The notes beneath the pieces were generated by a model that did no database searches, was not told where the DNA came from, and saw only the letters and a program-made list of their open reading frames with translations. The position numbers and the translations under genes are program-made. From the NCBI RefSeq assembly GCF_000813145.1, contig NZ_BAZF01000025.1, forward strand, positions 1 to 53,788: a stretch of DNA of 53,788 bases, in the 5' to 3' direction. The stretch's first letter is position 1. Each line of letters begins with the position of its first letter. This document shows positions 8,277 to 15,270 of the stretch, one piece after another. Source of the DNA: Geobacter sp. OR-1. GTDB taxonomy: Bacteria; Desulfobacterota; Desulfuromonadia; Geobacterales; DSM-12255.

Positions 8277-9392
8277 TTAGTATTTGCCCCCGTCCCGCCT
8301 GGCGGAACGGATCAGGTGAACTGCAGTGGCCTTGAACGAGGCATAGACCCCCTTACCCTCGGCGAGGTTCAGGTTGGCGATCGACTGGCCGGTCAAATAT
8401 GCCACCAGCGGGAAGCCGCAATCAAGGTGAATCTTGTGAAACATGCCGTTAGGGATCACCCTGCGGATGCCTGCGGCAAAGACATTCCGGGCGCTGGTCT
8501 CGCCGGACGGATCGACAATGTCGATGGTAACATTTTCGGGGCGTATGCAGAACAGTGCCGTCTCCCCCGGATCGGCGCTGCCGGCAATCTCCACCTGACG
8601 CTCTCCCAGAGTCAGCCGGACCACCCCTCCCCCGCTGCTGATGACCGTACCGGTAAGTACGTTTTCCATGCCGACAAAGGAGGCGACGAATTCGTTGACC
8701 GGCCGGCTGATCACCTCTTCCGGCGGACCGCTCTGCACCATCTCGCCACGGTTCATCACCACCATCCGGCTCGACAGCCGGAGCGCCTCCAGCTGGTCGT
8801 GGGTAGCCAGCACCGCGGCAGTGCCGGTTTCCCGCAGAATCCGCTCCAGGTCGTCCATCAGGGTCTGGCGGGTGGGAGGGTCCAGGGCCACGAACGGCTC
8901 GTCGAGAAAAATCACCTCCGGCCGGATGGCAAATGCGCGCGCCAGGCTGGTCCGCTGCGCCTCGCCACCGGAGAGCTTGCGCGCCGACCGCTCGGCCAGC
9001 TGCGTCATGCCGAACAGCTCCAAGGTTGTCATCACCCGCTCTCTGATCTCTGTTTGCGCCATGCCCCGGATTTTCAGGCCGCTGGCCACGTTGCCGAACA
9101 CCGTCCCGTCGAACAGGAGCGGCTCCTGAAAGACCATCCCCAAGCGCCGGCGATAGGAAAAAACGGCGCTGTCGCTGACGATCTCTTCCCCGCGGCACCG
9201 GAAGCTCCCCCTGGTTGCAGGGAGCAACCGGGCCAGGGCCAGCAGCAGCGTGGACTTGCCGGCGCCGTTCGGCCCGATCAGGGAGAGAACCTCCCGTTCC
9301 CGGAGGGAGAAAGAGGGGATGCTGAGCACCCTTGCTCCGCCGCGATGCAGTTCCAGGTCGCTGACTTCCAGGAAAACTTCGCCTCCGGTCAT
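8277..9392 (-). CDS. tupC: tungstate ABC transporter ATP-binding protein, TupC-like
   Basis: A 371-residue ABC ATPase: Walker A GPNGAGKST, signature LSGGEAQR, Walker B EVIFLDEPF and the H-loop ATHDQ. After residue about 240 there is a TOBE-type oxyanion-binding extension, common in molybdate/tungstate importers. Its start overlaps the tupB stop by 4 bp, and moeA follows 30 bp after it. The assignment to tungstate rather than molybdate rests on the TupA-type binding protein and on the neighbouring W-dependent AOR. Confidence 0.9.
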   Translation of the reverse strand: MTGGEVFLEVSDLELHRGGARVLSIPSFSLREREVLSLIGPNGAGKSTLLLALARLLPATRGSFRCRGEEIVSDSAVFSYRRRLGMVFQEPLLFDGTVFGNVASGLKIRGMAQTEIRERVMTTLELFGMTQLAERSARKLSGGEAQRTSLARAFAIRPEVIFLDEPFVALDPPTRQTLMDDLERILRETGTAAVLATHDQLEALRLSSRMVVMNRGEMVQSGPPEEVISRPVNEFVASFVGMENVLTGTVISSGGGVVRLTLGERQVEIAGSADPGETALFCIRPENVTIDIVDPSGETSARNVFAAGIRRVIPNGMFHKIHLDCGFPLVAYLTGQSIANLNLAEGKGVYASFKATAVHLIRSARRDGGKY

Positions 9393-10087
9393 CGCGGCCG
9401 CTCCCGCTGCTGGATCCGGGTCAGCAGGTAGTTGATGGCAAAGCAGAGCAGCAGCAGGATCAGGCTGAGGGCAATGGCCAGATCGAAGTTCCCCCGCCCG
9501 GTCTCCATGACCGTGGCAGTGGTCAGCACCCGGGTGTACCCCTTGATGTTGCCACCCACCATGATCGAGGCCCCGACCTCGGAAATCACCCCGCCAAAGC
9601 CGGCCATCACGCCGGCCAAGAGCGGCAGGCGCGCTTCCCGGACCAGCAGCCGGACCATCTGGCCCCGGGTCGCACCCAGGGCCAGGATCTGCAGCCGGAG
9701 GTTAGGGGGAAGATTCTGGATCGAGGCGACCGTGATCCCCATGACGATCGGTGTGGCGATGATTGCCTGGGCAATGACCATGGCAGCAGGAGTGTAGAGA
9801 ATCTCCGCAAACCCCAGCGGGCCGTTGCGCCAGAAAAAGATACTGACGAACAGGCCGACCACCACCGGCGGCAGAGCCATGCCGGTATTGACCAGGCTGA
9901 CCAGCAGCCGTTTGCCGGGGAAATCGCTCAACGCCAGGGCTGTGCCGCCGGAGATCCCCAACAGCAGGCTGATCAGGGTGGCGCTCCCCGAGACCTTGAG
10001 CGACAGCCAGGTAATCGCCATGACCTCCCGGTCGAGGGAGGCCAGCAGGCTAGCCGCTTTGGCAATGCCTTCAAGGATCAGTTCCAT
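9389..10087 (-). CDS. tupB: tungstate ABC transporter permease, TupB-like
   Basis: A 232-residue inner-membrane permease with about five or six hydrophobic helices. It has the EAA-like cytoplasmic loop typical of these permeases (GFGGVISEVGASIMVGGN), the segment expected to dock on TupC. The start overlaps the tupA stop (TGATG) and the end overlaps tupC by 4 bp, so the three are translated as a unit. Confidence 0.92.
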   Translation of the reverse strand: MELILEGIAKAASLLASLDREVMAITWLSLKVSGSATLISLLLGISGGTALALSDFPGKRLLVSLVNTGMALPPVVVGLFVSIFFWRNGPLGFAEILYTPAAMVIAQAIIATPIVMGITVASIQNLPPNLRLQILALGATRGQMVRLLVREARLPLLAGVMAGFGGVISEVGASIMVGGNIKGYTRVLTTATVMETGRGNFDLAIALSLILLLLCFAINYLLTRIQQRERPR

Positions 10088-10944
10088 CAGAGCCCCAGCG
10101 ACTCGGGCTTTTTACCCGCATCAGGGAAAAAGAGCGGCGCGCCGAACTTGTCCACCCCGAATCGGCCAATGATCTCCTGAACCTTCTTCCCTACCATGAA
10201 ATCGCCAAACGCCTTGGCACCGGCAGCGTTCACCTTGGGCCACTTGGCCCGGTTCACCTCGATCACGTGATAGATATTCAGGAGCTTGGCGTCCCCTTCC
10301 ACCAGGATCTCCAGGCCGAGCGTCTTTTTCAACGCCAGGTAGGTGGCGCGGTCGGTCAGGGTATACCCCTTCTTCTCGGCAGCCACGTTCAGGGTCTGGC
10401 CCATGCCGAGGCCGGTCTGCTGATACCATTTCTGACCGTCAGCAGCTATCCCGGCCCCTTTCCAGAGCCCCTTCTCCTTGGCGTGGGTGCCGGAATTATC
10501 GCCGCGCGACAGGAACAGGGAACCGGCCTTGGCAATCTTTTTGAACGCCTCTGCCGAGGATTTGGTACCGCGGATTTTGGCCGGATCAGCAGCAGGGCCG
10601 ACAATTACGAAGTCGTTATGCATTACCAGCCGGCGGTTGACCCCGGCCCCCTTGTCCATGAACTTCTTCTCCGCGTCAGGGGAGTGGACCAGCAGCACGT
10701 CGGCCTCGCCCTTCTCCCCCATGGCCATTGCCTGGCCCGAGCCGACGGCAATGGTCTTGACAAAGTAGCCGCTCTCCTTCTCGAACACCGGGATCAGGAC
10801 GTCCAGCAGACCGGAGTCCTGGGTGCTGGTGGTAGTGGCGAGGATCAGGGTCTTCGATGCCGCTGCGGCAGAGTCGCAGATACCGGTGACGGCCAGCGTC
10901 GCCGCAATCAAGAGAGAGAAAAACAGCCGTTGCCATTGATTCAT
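10087..10944 (-). CDS. tupA: tungstate-binding periplasmic protein, TupA-like
   Basis: A 285-residue solute-binding protein with an N-terminal signal peptide ending near DSAAAASK. The LILATTTSTQDSGLLDVLIP motif right after the signal is the hallmark of TupA/WtpA-class tungstate receptors; ModA receptors lack the TTTS signature. A GSGQAMAMGEKGEADVLLVH segment forms more of the oxyanion pocket. Its leader carries a candidate W/Mo-cofactor riboswitch followed by an intrinsic terminator. Confidence 0.93.
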   Translation of the reverse strand: MNQWQRLFFSLLIAATLAVTGICDSAAAASKTLILATTTSTQDSGLLDVLIPVFEKESGYFVKTIAVGSGQAMAMGEKGEADVLLVHSPDAEKKFMDKGAGVNRRLVMHNDFVIVGPAADPAKIRGTKSSAEAFKKIAKAGSLFLSRGDNSGTHAKEKGLWKGAGIAADGQKWYQQTGLGMGQTLNVAAEKKGYTLTDRATYLALKKTLGLEILVEGDAKLLNIYHVIEVNRAKWPKVNAAGAKAFGDFMVGKKVQEIIGRFGVDKFGAPLFFPDAGKKPESLGL

Positions 10945-10995
10945 AATCTGCCTTTCTACGGATAAGATTTATTGAAATCGGTACTCCCCTGAGTA

Positions 10996-11028
10996 ATAAA
11001 AAAAGGCCCTTTCCGATGGAAAGGACCC
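10996..11028 (-). terminator. intrinsic terminator in the tup leader (riboswitch expression platform)
   Basis: On the minus strand a 10-bp stem (arms 11018-11027 and 11005-11014, one G-U pair, 3-nt loop) is followed by eight U (11004-10997), about 50 bp before tupA. The 5' arm contains UCCUUUCC. This is exactly complementary to GGAAAGGA at the 3' edge of the riboswitch, so the two pairings exclude each other. Confidence 0.85.
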
Positions 11029-11061
11029 TGGGTACACGGATAAACTCCGGGACAGCAGGTT

Positions 11062-11155
11062 CTCCTTTCCAAAAGGGAGGCATTGCCGTTTCCGGCAATA
11101 CCCGTTGGCCAAAACGCCATGAGGTTATTACCTTTTAGGCGAGTAGACTCGGAGA
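11062..11155 (-). promoter_or_regulatory. molybdenum/tungsten cofactor riboswitch (Moco RNA motif) before tupA
   Basis: Read on the minus strand, the leader carries CUCCGAG, CGCCUAA, CCUCAUGGC, the hairpin UUGCCGGAAACGGCAA and GCCUCCC in the order known for the Moco RNA motif. The same blocks recur before aor at 15105-15198. The Moco motif family senses molybdenum cofactor, and variants have been proposed to respond to tungsten cofactor. Placement before a tungstate importer and a W-enzyme favours the tungsten reading. The terminator just downstream suggests cofactor-induced termination. Confidence 0.88.
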
Positions 11156-11164
11156 GACATTTCT

Positions 11165-11194
11165 TTATTAGCAAGTTTCATGCACACAATGCAA
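11165..11194 (-). promoter_or_regulatory. possible sigma70-type promoter for tup
   Basis: On the minus strand TTGCAT and TAATAA are separated by 18 bp, just upstream of the riboswitch 5' edge. This is a weak consensus-only assignment. Confidence 0.35.
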
Positions 11195-11294
11195 CAAAAA
11201 CGTAAAACAGCTCCCCCTAAGGTGCAAGAGGGGTTTGACCTCCTGAAACGCCAACAGTATTTCCCGTAGCGTTTCTCAACACTACCAAATCTCA

Positions 11295-11311
11295 TGTAGA
11301 TTTTATCTACA
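11295..11311. promoter_or_regulatory. inverted repeat between thiF-like gene and tup leader
   Basis: A perfect hairpin or operator-like repeat, TGTAGAT-ttt-ATCTACA. On the plus strand it is followed by ACTTTTGG. It could be an operator in the tup upstream region or a weak stem-loop after the thiF-like gene. The rest of 11195-11406 is AT-rich and shows no gene. Confidence 0.4.
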
Positions 11312-11406
11312 CTTTTGGCCGTATGAACTTAAATCAATAAAGGCATCAGATTTTCTAGCATGTCCAATCCGGCAACAGTCCGTCATCAGCACATAGTCAG
11401 ACCGAA

Positions 11407-12234
11407 TCAGCTCTCCGTCAATGTCGTTTCGTGCAACTGCATCAGCCTGAGGTCGATTGACAGCAGCCGGCGGCGAAGCGTTTCCCCCTTGCCGAGCAGC
11501 ACCTTGCAGGCCTCGGCCACCTCCAGCCCGGCAATCACGGCCGGGGTGAAGGATGGGTTCCCAAGCTGCTGCTCCACCCCTTTTACCGGCTGCCGGCCCT
11601 GATACAGGGTCTGCAGAGTCCGGTCACCCGGGAATTGGGTCGTTACCTGGCCATACCACCCGGCGATGGCGCCGTGCACCAGCGGAATATTGAGCGCCTC
11701 GCAGACCTCGGCCAGTTCCAGCCGGACCGGGATGCTGTCAAGGCAATCGACTGCCAGCTGCACCCCGGCAAGCAGCTCCGGGCCGTTATCGCTGTTAAAC
11801 GTTTCCTGCAGCGGCAACAGCGTTACCGCCGGATTTAGGGCAGCCACCCGCTTCTGCGCCGCCGCCACCTTGGCCTGGCCGAGGTTGGCCGGGAGCGAGA
11901 ACAGCTGCCGGTTGAGATTGTGTTCTTCAAAACAGTCGGGATCGATCACCACCAGCTGACCCACCCCCAGCCGCGCCAGCTCCTCGACGACATACCCGCC
12001 CAGGCCGCCGCAGCCGATCACCGCGACCCTGCTCCGCAGCAGGGTCAGTTGATCCTCAATCGAAACGGTCTCGCGATTGCGCTGGTAACGGGCCGGAAGT
12101 ATTCCCAGACCAAGGGCGGCCTCCTCCACCTGATAACAGGTACAGCCAAACCGTACCATGGCCCGCCGCTGGCGCGTCCAGGGGAGAATCCCTTCCGTTG
12201 CCTGCTCGCGCAGGTAGTCGTGCAGCGTTGTCAT
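11407..12234 (-). CDS. ThiF/MoeB/HesA-family sulfur-carrier adenylyltransferase, AOR-linked
   Basis: A protein of 275 residues, E1-like. It has the nucleotide-binding glycine motif (VAVIGCGGLGGYVVEEL), the following acidic end (VVIDPDCFEEHNLNRQLFS, which includes the ATP-contacting NRQ) and the DCLDSIPVRLEL segment. Such enzymes adenylylate the C-terminal Gly-Gly of MoaD/ThiS proteins. I see no CXXC pair of the zinc site found in MoeB and ThiF. The start is set at 12234, right after the moaD-like stop (TGAGATG); an upstream in-frame Met would overlap moaD. As last gene of the aor cluster it probably activates the adjacent carrier for W-pterin sulfuration. Confidence 0.88.
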   Translation of the reverse strand: MTTLHDYLREQATEGILPWTRQRRAMVRFGCTCYQVEEAALGLGILPARYQRNRETVSIEDQLTLLRSRVAVIGCGGLGGYVVEELARLGVGQLVVIDPDCFEEHNLNRQLFSLPANLGQAKVAAAQKRVAALNPAVTLLPLQETFNSDNGPELLAGVQLAVDCLDSIPVRLELAEVCEALNIPLVHGAIAGWYGQVTTQFPGDRTLQTLYQGRQPVKGVEQQLGNPSFTPAVIAGLEVAEACKVLLGKGETLRRRLLSIDLRLMQLHETTLTES

Positions 12235-12235
12235 C

Positions 12236-12460
12236 TCAGCCGCCGCCGAGAAGGGGAAACAGTGCCAGGGTATCGCCATCGGCCAGCTCCTGATCGAGTT
12301 TCACATGCCTGCTGTTGACCATCATTATCCCCAGTTCCTGCTCCGGAATCGCCAGCCCGGTGACAACCTCCCTAACCGTGGTCGCGGCCGGATACGCGCG
12401 CTGCTCGATGGTGAATCGCCCCTTCTGAAAACTGGCAAACAGTTTGACGGTTACATTCAT
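12236..12460 (-). CDS. MoaD/ThiS-like sulfur carrier, AOR-linked
   Basis: A 74-residue ubiquitin-fold carrier ending in LFPLLGGG. The C-terminal Gly-Gly becomes a thiocarboxylate that supplies sulfur to molybdopterin dithiolene. The start at 12460 overlaps the upstream gene by ATGA. A longer in-frame extension reaches back to 12718 but lies inside the preceding gene, so I reject it. The position between aor and a ThiF-like E1 points to a carrier dedicated to the W-pterin of AOR, separate from a housekeeping MoaD. Confidence 0.9.
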   Translation of the reverse strand: MNVTVKLFASFQKGRFTIEQRAYPAATTVREVVTGLAIPEQELGIMMVNSRHVKLDQELADGDTLALFPLLGGG

Positions 12461-13074
12461 ATGAAATCCCTGCATTCGACAGTGAGCCGGATCGATTCGA
12501 TCCGGGCAAGATCCGCATCCTCTCCGAGCGTCTCCGGATCGATCGCCAGGCCATTCAACCGGGCAGAACGGCAACCGCGTCGGAACTCCGGGCCCTGATC
12601 CCGGAAGAAGTCGAACAGTTCGGTTCCGGTAAGCAGTATACCACGCTCCAGAAATCCTGGTCCAAGCTCCCCCAGCAACAGGTTGAACAGCTTGACCCGG
12701 ACTACGGCCTCGGTGCAACCGCCAGTGCCTGTCTCTTCATGATGGGTCATGGCACCGCGCATCGCGGCATAGTAGCCGCCGCGCCGCATGGTTGCCCCGA
12801 CCAGACCCGGCATTGCCCCGGACAGGGCAATGACCGCATCCGGGCCGACCAGCGCCGTATGAACGTCATCGATGGCCCGGGAATTGAGAAAGATCGTCGT
12901 GACCCGCTGGGCGACATACTCCGGGCTGATCCCCCACTGATCGCTCAGGAGCTCGCCGAGCCGGCAACCGACCCGGCAGCCGACCCGCACCCCCTGCTGC
13001 AGCAACGGATAGAATGCCGACAGATGGCCGGAAGCCAGCTCCAACTTCAAGTTGCTATAGGAGAGCGCGACCAT
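12457..13074 (-). CDS. conserved AOR-associated protein of unknown function
   Basis: A 205-residue soluble protein with no domain I can name. Notable pieces are VGCRVGCRLGELL (two cysteines four apart), GPDAVIALSGAMPGLVGATM, the His-rich GAMTHHEETGTGG, and a basic C-terminal part ending in TVECRDFI. GGAG precedes the start and the stop overlaps the moaD-like start (ATGA), so it is co-translated inside the aor cluster. The mixture of Cys, His and Gly-rich loops would suit a cofactor-insertion chaperone or a small electron-transfer partner, but that is only suggestion. It is not a creatininase (MftE): the metal-binding Glu/His motifs of that family are absent. Confidence 0.8.
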   Translation of the reverse strand: MVALSYSNLKLELASGHLSAFYPLLQQGVRVGCRVGCRLGELLSDQWGISPEYVAQRVTTIFLNSRAIDDVHTALVGPDAVIALSGAMPGLVGATMRRGGYYAAMRGAMTHHEETGTGGCTEAVVRVKLFNLLLGELGPGFLERGILLTGTELFDFFRDQGPEFRRGCRSARLNGLAIDPETLGEDADLARIESIRLTVECRDFI

Positions 13075-13170
13075 CTATGTTCTCCGGAATCCATATTTGC
13101 GAAAACCGCTTTTGTCCAGAGTTATGCGACGGCCGGATTTATGCCAGGTTGGCCCACCCGCATGGCCCCC

Positions 13171-13290
13171 CGCGGAGGCGTAGCAGCGCTACGTCGCACA
13201 ATTTCGCTTGCGAAATTGGACCGCGAAGGCGCCCGAAGGGTGAGGCCTGCGGCCGAAGTCACAAGGAGGGGCCAGAGGACGGGGTCAAAA
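13171..13290. repeat. structured intergenic repeat, copy 2
   Basis: It lies in the 243-bp gap between aor and the next gene of its cluster. It matches the blocks of 6891-7020: GGAGGCGTA, then TACGTCGCACAA, a CAATTTCG-CTTG-CGAAATTG hairpin (13199-13218), GAAGGCGCCC, GGTGAGGCC, and GTCAAAATGG at the end. The hairpin arms differ from copy 1 but remain paired in both. Confidence 0.65.
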
Positions 13291-13317
13291 TGGCGTAAAG
13301 CCGGCCGTCGCCCTCTG

Positions 13318-15054
13318 CTACCAGTTGAACAGCTGGTCGATCTCTTCATCCGGCACCGAAAACACCTGATTGTGCGGCGCAATCGGATCGGTGTAGAAGA
13401 AGCGCGGCAACCGGTCGTGGTGCTTGGTGAATCCGGCCCGGGTATTGAAATCCCGCTCGGCGGAAAGCACTTTCTTGCCGAGCGCCACCACGTCGTCACC
13501 GGTCATCTCGATGCCGTAGAAGGAGCCGAGCATGTCGAGCAGCGCCTGGAAGGTCTCCGGCTGGTCCATGATGGCAAAAGCGATGAACAGGCACATACCG
13601 GTGGAGTCGATGGCCGCGGTGGCGATCTGCAGGTTCCGCGACAGTTCCACCTGCCCCTCGGTCTTCAACGGATCGACATCGCCGCCGACCTTGAGGATGT
13701 TGGTGGCAATGGCGTAGCCGGCGGTGTGGTCTGCCCCCATGGTGGTGGTGGCATAGGTGACGCCGATCCCCTGGATCGGGCGCGGATCGTAGGCGGGCAA
13801 CGCCTGTCCCTTGACCACCGGCACCTTCTCGACCCCGAACACCTTGCCGGTGATCTCGGCGCCGCAGCCGAGCACGCGGCCGAGCGGTGTACCCTTGCCA
13901 ACCTCCTCCATCAGACGGATCGCGCCTTCGCTGTCACCGAACTCGGCCAGACCGGCATCCATGGCCACCCCGATGGTGACCCCCATCTCGATGGTATCGA
14001 CACCGATGTTATCGTCCATGTAGTCAAGCTTGGCCACGGTATCCAGGTTGTCGATGCCGCAGTGGCCGCCATGGGACCAGACAGTCTCGTACTCGGGCTG
14101 CTTGGTGACGTAGTTGCCGTCCTTGTCGTTGAAGATCCCGGAGCACTGGATCACGCAGCCGCGGTGGCAGCCGTGGGTTGCGCTGCCCCCCCGCTTGATC
14201 TCCAGCTCTGCCTGCGCCTCGCCGGAAAGCTTGGCGCCACCCTCGAATACCCCCCCCTTGAAGTTGCGGGTCGGATAGCCGCCCGCCTCGTTCAGGACGT
14301 TGGTGAGCACATTGGTGCCGTATGCCGGTAGACCTTCGCCGGTGACCGGATGCTTGCGCAGCCCTTCGACAAACTTCCGGTTGGCATCCCGGAATTTTTC
14401 CGGATCCTTGGGCGCCCGCATCTTCATGCCGGCGTCATCAAGGATGATCGCCTTGACCCGCTTGGACCCCATGACCGCGCCGACGCCGCCGCGACCGCAG
14501 TGCCGGGTCGGGCGCAGTTCCGGGTCGGTGCAGGCGATGGATGCGGCCAGCAACTGGCGCTCGCCGGCCGAGCCGATGGTGATGTACGCCACCTTGTCGC
14601 CGTACTGACCGCGAAGCTTTGCCACCAGCGGGTAGTTGTCCATCAGCTTCAGGCTGTTGTCCTTCTCGATCGTGATCCCGTCCTTGTTGACGATGATCTT
14701 GTAGAGATCGTCGCCGGCCGGCTTGCCTTCGAGCACGATGGCGGCATAACCGATCCGGGCCAGCACCTGGGCGGCCTGGCCGCCGGCATTGGACTCCTTG
14801 ATGGTGCCGGTCAGCGGGCTTTTGCACCCTACCGACAACCGGCCGGTCATGGAACCGGTGGTGCCGGAAAGCATCCCCGGCGCAAAGACCAGCTTGTTTT
14901 CGGCACCAAGCGGATGAGCCAGCGGATTCACCTCCTTGGCTACAAACAGCGACGTAAGCGCCCTGCCGCCAAGGCCGGTGTACTCACCGACCTCTTCAAA
15001 ACTGATTTTCGGCCCCCCTTCGGCCCCCAAGTCGATTCTTGCAATCTTGTCCAT
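13318..15054 (-). CDS. aor: tungsten-containing aldehyde:ferredoxin oxidoreductase
   Basis: A 578-residue AOR-family enzyme that oxidises aldehydes to carboxylic acids using a bis-pterin tungsten cofactor and one [4Fe-4S] cluster. Seen in the sequence are an N-terminal pterin-binding region (EYTGLGGRALTSLFVAKE), the HCGRGGVGAVMGSKRVKAI signature near residue 187, and the cluster ligands in GCHRGCVIQCSG plus a later Cys in DSTGMCLFIAF. The second pterin motif is DPRPIQGIGVTYATTTMG followed by ADHTAGY. GGGGAGGAG precedes the start. The leader has its own Moco/W-cofactor riboswitch, and the next genes supply a carrier and an activating enzyme. It lies directly downstream of the mycofactocin operon. 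Confidence 0.95.
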   Translation of the reverse strand: MDKIARIDLGAEGGPKISFEEVGEYTGLGGRALTSLFVAKEVNPLAHPLGAENKLVFAPGMLSGTTGSMTGRLSVGCKSPLTGTIKESNAGGQAAQVLARIGYAAIVLEGKPAGDDLYKIIVNKDGITIEKDNSLKLMDNYPLVAKLRGQYGDKVAYITIGSAGERQLLAASIACTDPELRPTRHCGRGGVGAVMGSKRVKAIILDDAGMKMRAPKDPEKFRDANRKFVEGLRKHPVTGEGLPAYGTNVLTNVLNEAGGYPTRNFKGGVFEGGAKLSGEAQAELEIKRGGSATHGCHRGCVIQCSGIFNDKDGNYVTKQPEYETVWSHGGHCGIDNLDTVAKLDYMDDNIGVDTIEMGVTIGVAMDAGLAEFGDSEGAIRLMEEVGKGTPLGRVLGCGAEITGKVFGVEKVPVVKGQALPAYDPRPIQGIGVTYATTTMGADHTAGYAIATNILKVGGDVDPLKTEGQVELSRNLQIATAAIDSTGMCLFIAFAIMDQPETFQALLDMLGSFYGIEMTGDDVVALGKKVLSAERDFNTRAGFTKHHDRLPRFFYTDPIAPHNQVFSVPDEEIDQLFNW

Positions 15055-15104
15055 TACGTTCTCCTCCCCTTTCCCTGAATGATGTGGTTGCTGACCACGT
15101 TATT

Positions 15105-15198
15105 CCTCCTTTCCAAAAGGGAGGCTCTGCCGTTTCCGGCAAAACCCATTGGCCTGCCGCCATGGGATGGTTCCGTTAGGCGATTCAGGCTCGGAGTA
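15105..15198 (-). promoter_or_regulatory. molybdenum/tungsten cofactor riboswitch before aor
   Basis: On the minus strand the 94-nt leader repeats the blocks of the tup leader: ACUCCGAGCC, UCGCCUAA, CCCAUGGC, GGCCAAUGGGU, the UUGCCGGAAACGGCA hairpin, GCCUCCC and a closing CCUCC...GGAGG stem. No U-tract terminator follows, unlike tup. Control may therefore act on translation or RNA stability, or be partly bypassed by read-through from the mycofactocin operon. Confidence 0.88.
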
Positions 15199-15222
15199 AG
15201 TTGGATTGTCATGATCCTGCAG

Positions 15223-15256
15223 GGGCAGGCCCCAGTGCCTGCCCAACGCGCGTTGG
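15223..15256. repeat. tandem palindromes between mftF and the aor leader
   Basis: Two adjacent inverted repeats: GGGCAGGC (15223-15230) with GCCTGCCC (15237-15244), and the 14-bp palindrome CCAACGCGCGTTGG (15243-15256). No U tract follows on the minus strand, so this is not a clear terminator of the mft operon. It may stabilise the mRNA 3' end or slow polymerase. Confidence 0.55.
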
Positions 15257-15270
15257 CCGCAGCGGCGACC

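Noticed and set aside
8277-10944. ModABC molybdate transporter
   Set aside because: The binding protein has the TTTS signature of TupA. The neighbouring enzyme is a tungsten AOR. Molybdate transport as a side activity is not excluded.
12457-13074. Considered as MftE (creatininase-like peptidase) because of its nearness to the mft operon
   Set aside because: The length is close but the metal-binding Glu/His/Asp motifs of creatininases are absent, and the gene is coupled to the MoaD-like carrier.
12739-14331. A 530-codon plus-strand frame opposite aor
   Set aside because: The minus strand holds a complete AOR with all cluster ligands. The antisense product has no recognisable domain and begins inside another gene.
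15223-15256. Intrinsic terminator ending the mycofactocin operon
   Set aside because: The stems are strong but no U tract follows on the minus strand, so read-through into aor remains possible.
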